From Caprimulgus europaeus (taxonomy: Eukaryota > Chordata > Aves > Caprimulgiformes > Caprimulgidae): DNA of 64,000 nt. A program made the position numbers and the translations under genes. Of the stretch, positions 63,271-64,000 are shown piece after piece (positions within the stretch are counted from its first letter, which is position 1; each line of letters begins with the position of its first letter). The DNA is taken from contig OU015528.1 in assembly GCA_907165065.1 (NCBI GenBank), positions 32,820,515-32,884,514 of the forward strand, given 5' to 3'. The notes below the pieces were generated by a model. It saw nothing but the letters and a program-made list of their open reading frames with translations. It did not search any database and was not told where the DNA came from.

Positions 63271-64000
63271 GTTCAAGTTATTTGATGTTTACACCTCAGG
63301 GAAAGTCTTGTGTTCAGCAATATTTAAAGATAATGTTACAATGAAAACATTGATGCTGTCTTTAAAAACATCGCAATAGGTCTTGCATATGCCTCAACCT
63401 AATCTTGCATTCAGTGAGTTAAACATACTAATGTTGTTCTCACACATTCAATTTTGATATGAAAATAGGTGGTTACATAAAACCTTTAATGCTATTTTGC
63501 TTTCTAGCAGTGTTTACCTAGGTGACTTGTGAATTTGCTAATTGACATATAGAACTGTAAAAACTGCAGCTCTTTGTGGTCTGTTGTTCTGAGGCGAGAT
63601 GGTCCCAGGTCCATGATTTTAGCATGCTGAAAATTCTCTCATTCAGCCTTGATCCTGATTGCCACTACAGTTAATATAAACTGAAACTGTTCATATGAAC
63701 TTAAACTGTCCGTAGGAAGGGGTGGAAAGGTTATGTTTAAAAAACCAAAACAAAACCCTGCAGTTGTTTACAGTTTTATAATAATAGTGCTTGTGTGTGT
63801 TTCCTATCCACCCCCAAGGCTGTAGCAGTCTGTACATAGTTGTGTATTAGAAATATGCCAGAAGAATCCAGATGTTTCAATTTTTCAGACTTTATGGGTT
63901 TGGTGTTTTCTTTGGGGTTTATTCACACATGCATATAAAAGAGAAGGTACACTTGGATGTCCTTGATCGGTGATGGGCCATATTTAAATGTCTTGGCAAA
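63271..64000. other. 3' flank, no gene seen
   Basis: AT-rich flank with no exon or repeat recognised. In other vertebrates LYZ and YEATS4 lie downstream of CPSF6, but nothing from them reaches this far. Confidence 0.5.

Noticed and set aside
63271-64000. Start of LYZ, the usual downstream neighbour
   Set aside because: No lysozyme-like coding sequence is visible in the final 730 nt.
1-64000. CRISPR arrays, bacterial operons, tRNA or rRNA genes
   Set aside because: No spaced palindromic repeats, tRNA boxes or rRNA-like blocks were seen. The window is vertebrate nuclear DNA.

Overview
The window looks like avian nuclear DNA. Three things point there: two fragments of CR1, the dominant avian LINE (12.7-13.5 kb and 21.2-21.4 kb); a long terminal repeat near 31.5-32.2 kb resembling a widespread bird ERVL family; and one compact, intron-containing vertebrate gene that can be read end to end. 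That gene is CPSF6, the 68-kDa subunit of cleavage factor Im (CFIm), on the + strand. The species cannot be fixed from the sequence.

Layout. Positions 1 to about 36.4 kb are gene-poor, AT-rich intergenic DNA holding simple repeats, CR1 pieces, two probable solo LTRs, an unexplained 110-bp direct repeat and one or two doubtful open frames. From about 36.47 to 37.8 kb lies a CpG island with the TATA-less CPSF6 promoter and a striking GGGCC/GGGGC pentamer array. The CPSF6 coding region runs from 37,175 to 55,200 in nine exons. All eight introns are GT-AG, and splicing them gives 552 codons plus TAA. A probable short intron follows the stop codon directly. A long AT-rich 3' UTR then carries several AATAAA signals, the last strong one at 63,237. 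The rest of the window is 3' flank.

How it works together. CPSF6 protein pairs with NUDT21 (CFIm25), binds UGUA motifs upstream of poly(A) sites and promotes 3'-end processing, generally favouring distal sites. The gene's own 3' UTR has dense UGUA clusters just upstream of a proximal AATAAA (57,992) and the distal AATAAA (63,237), which makes feedback on its own 3' end an attractive, testable idea.

I found no clear new multi-gene system. The best leads are the CPSF6 3'-UTR architecture, the promoter pentamer array, the paired repeats at 29.8 and 31.2 kb, and a decayed open frame of unknown origin on the minus strand at 11.4-12.15 kb.
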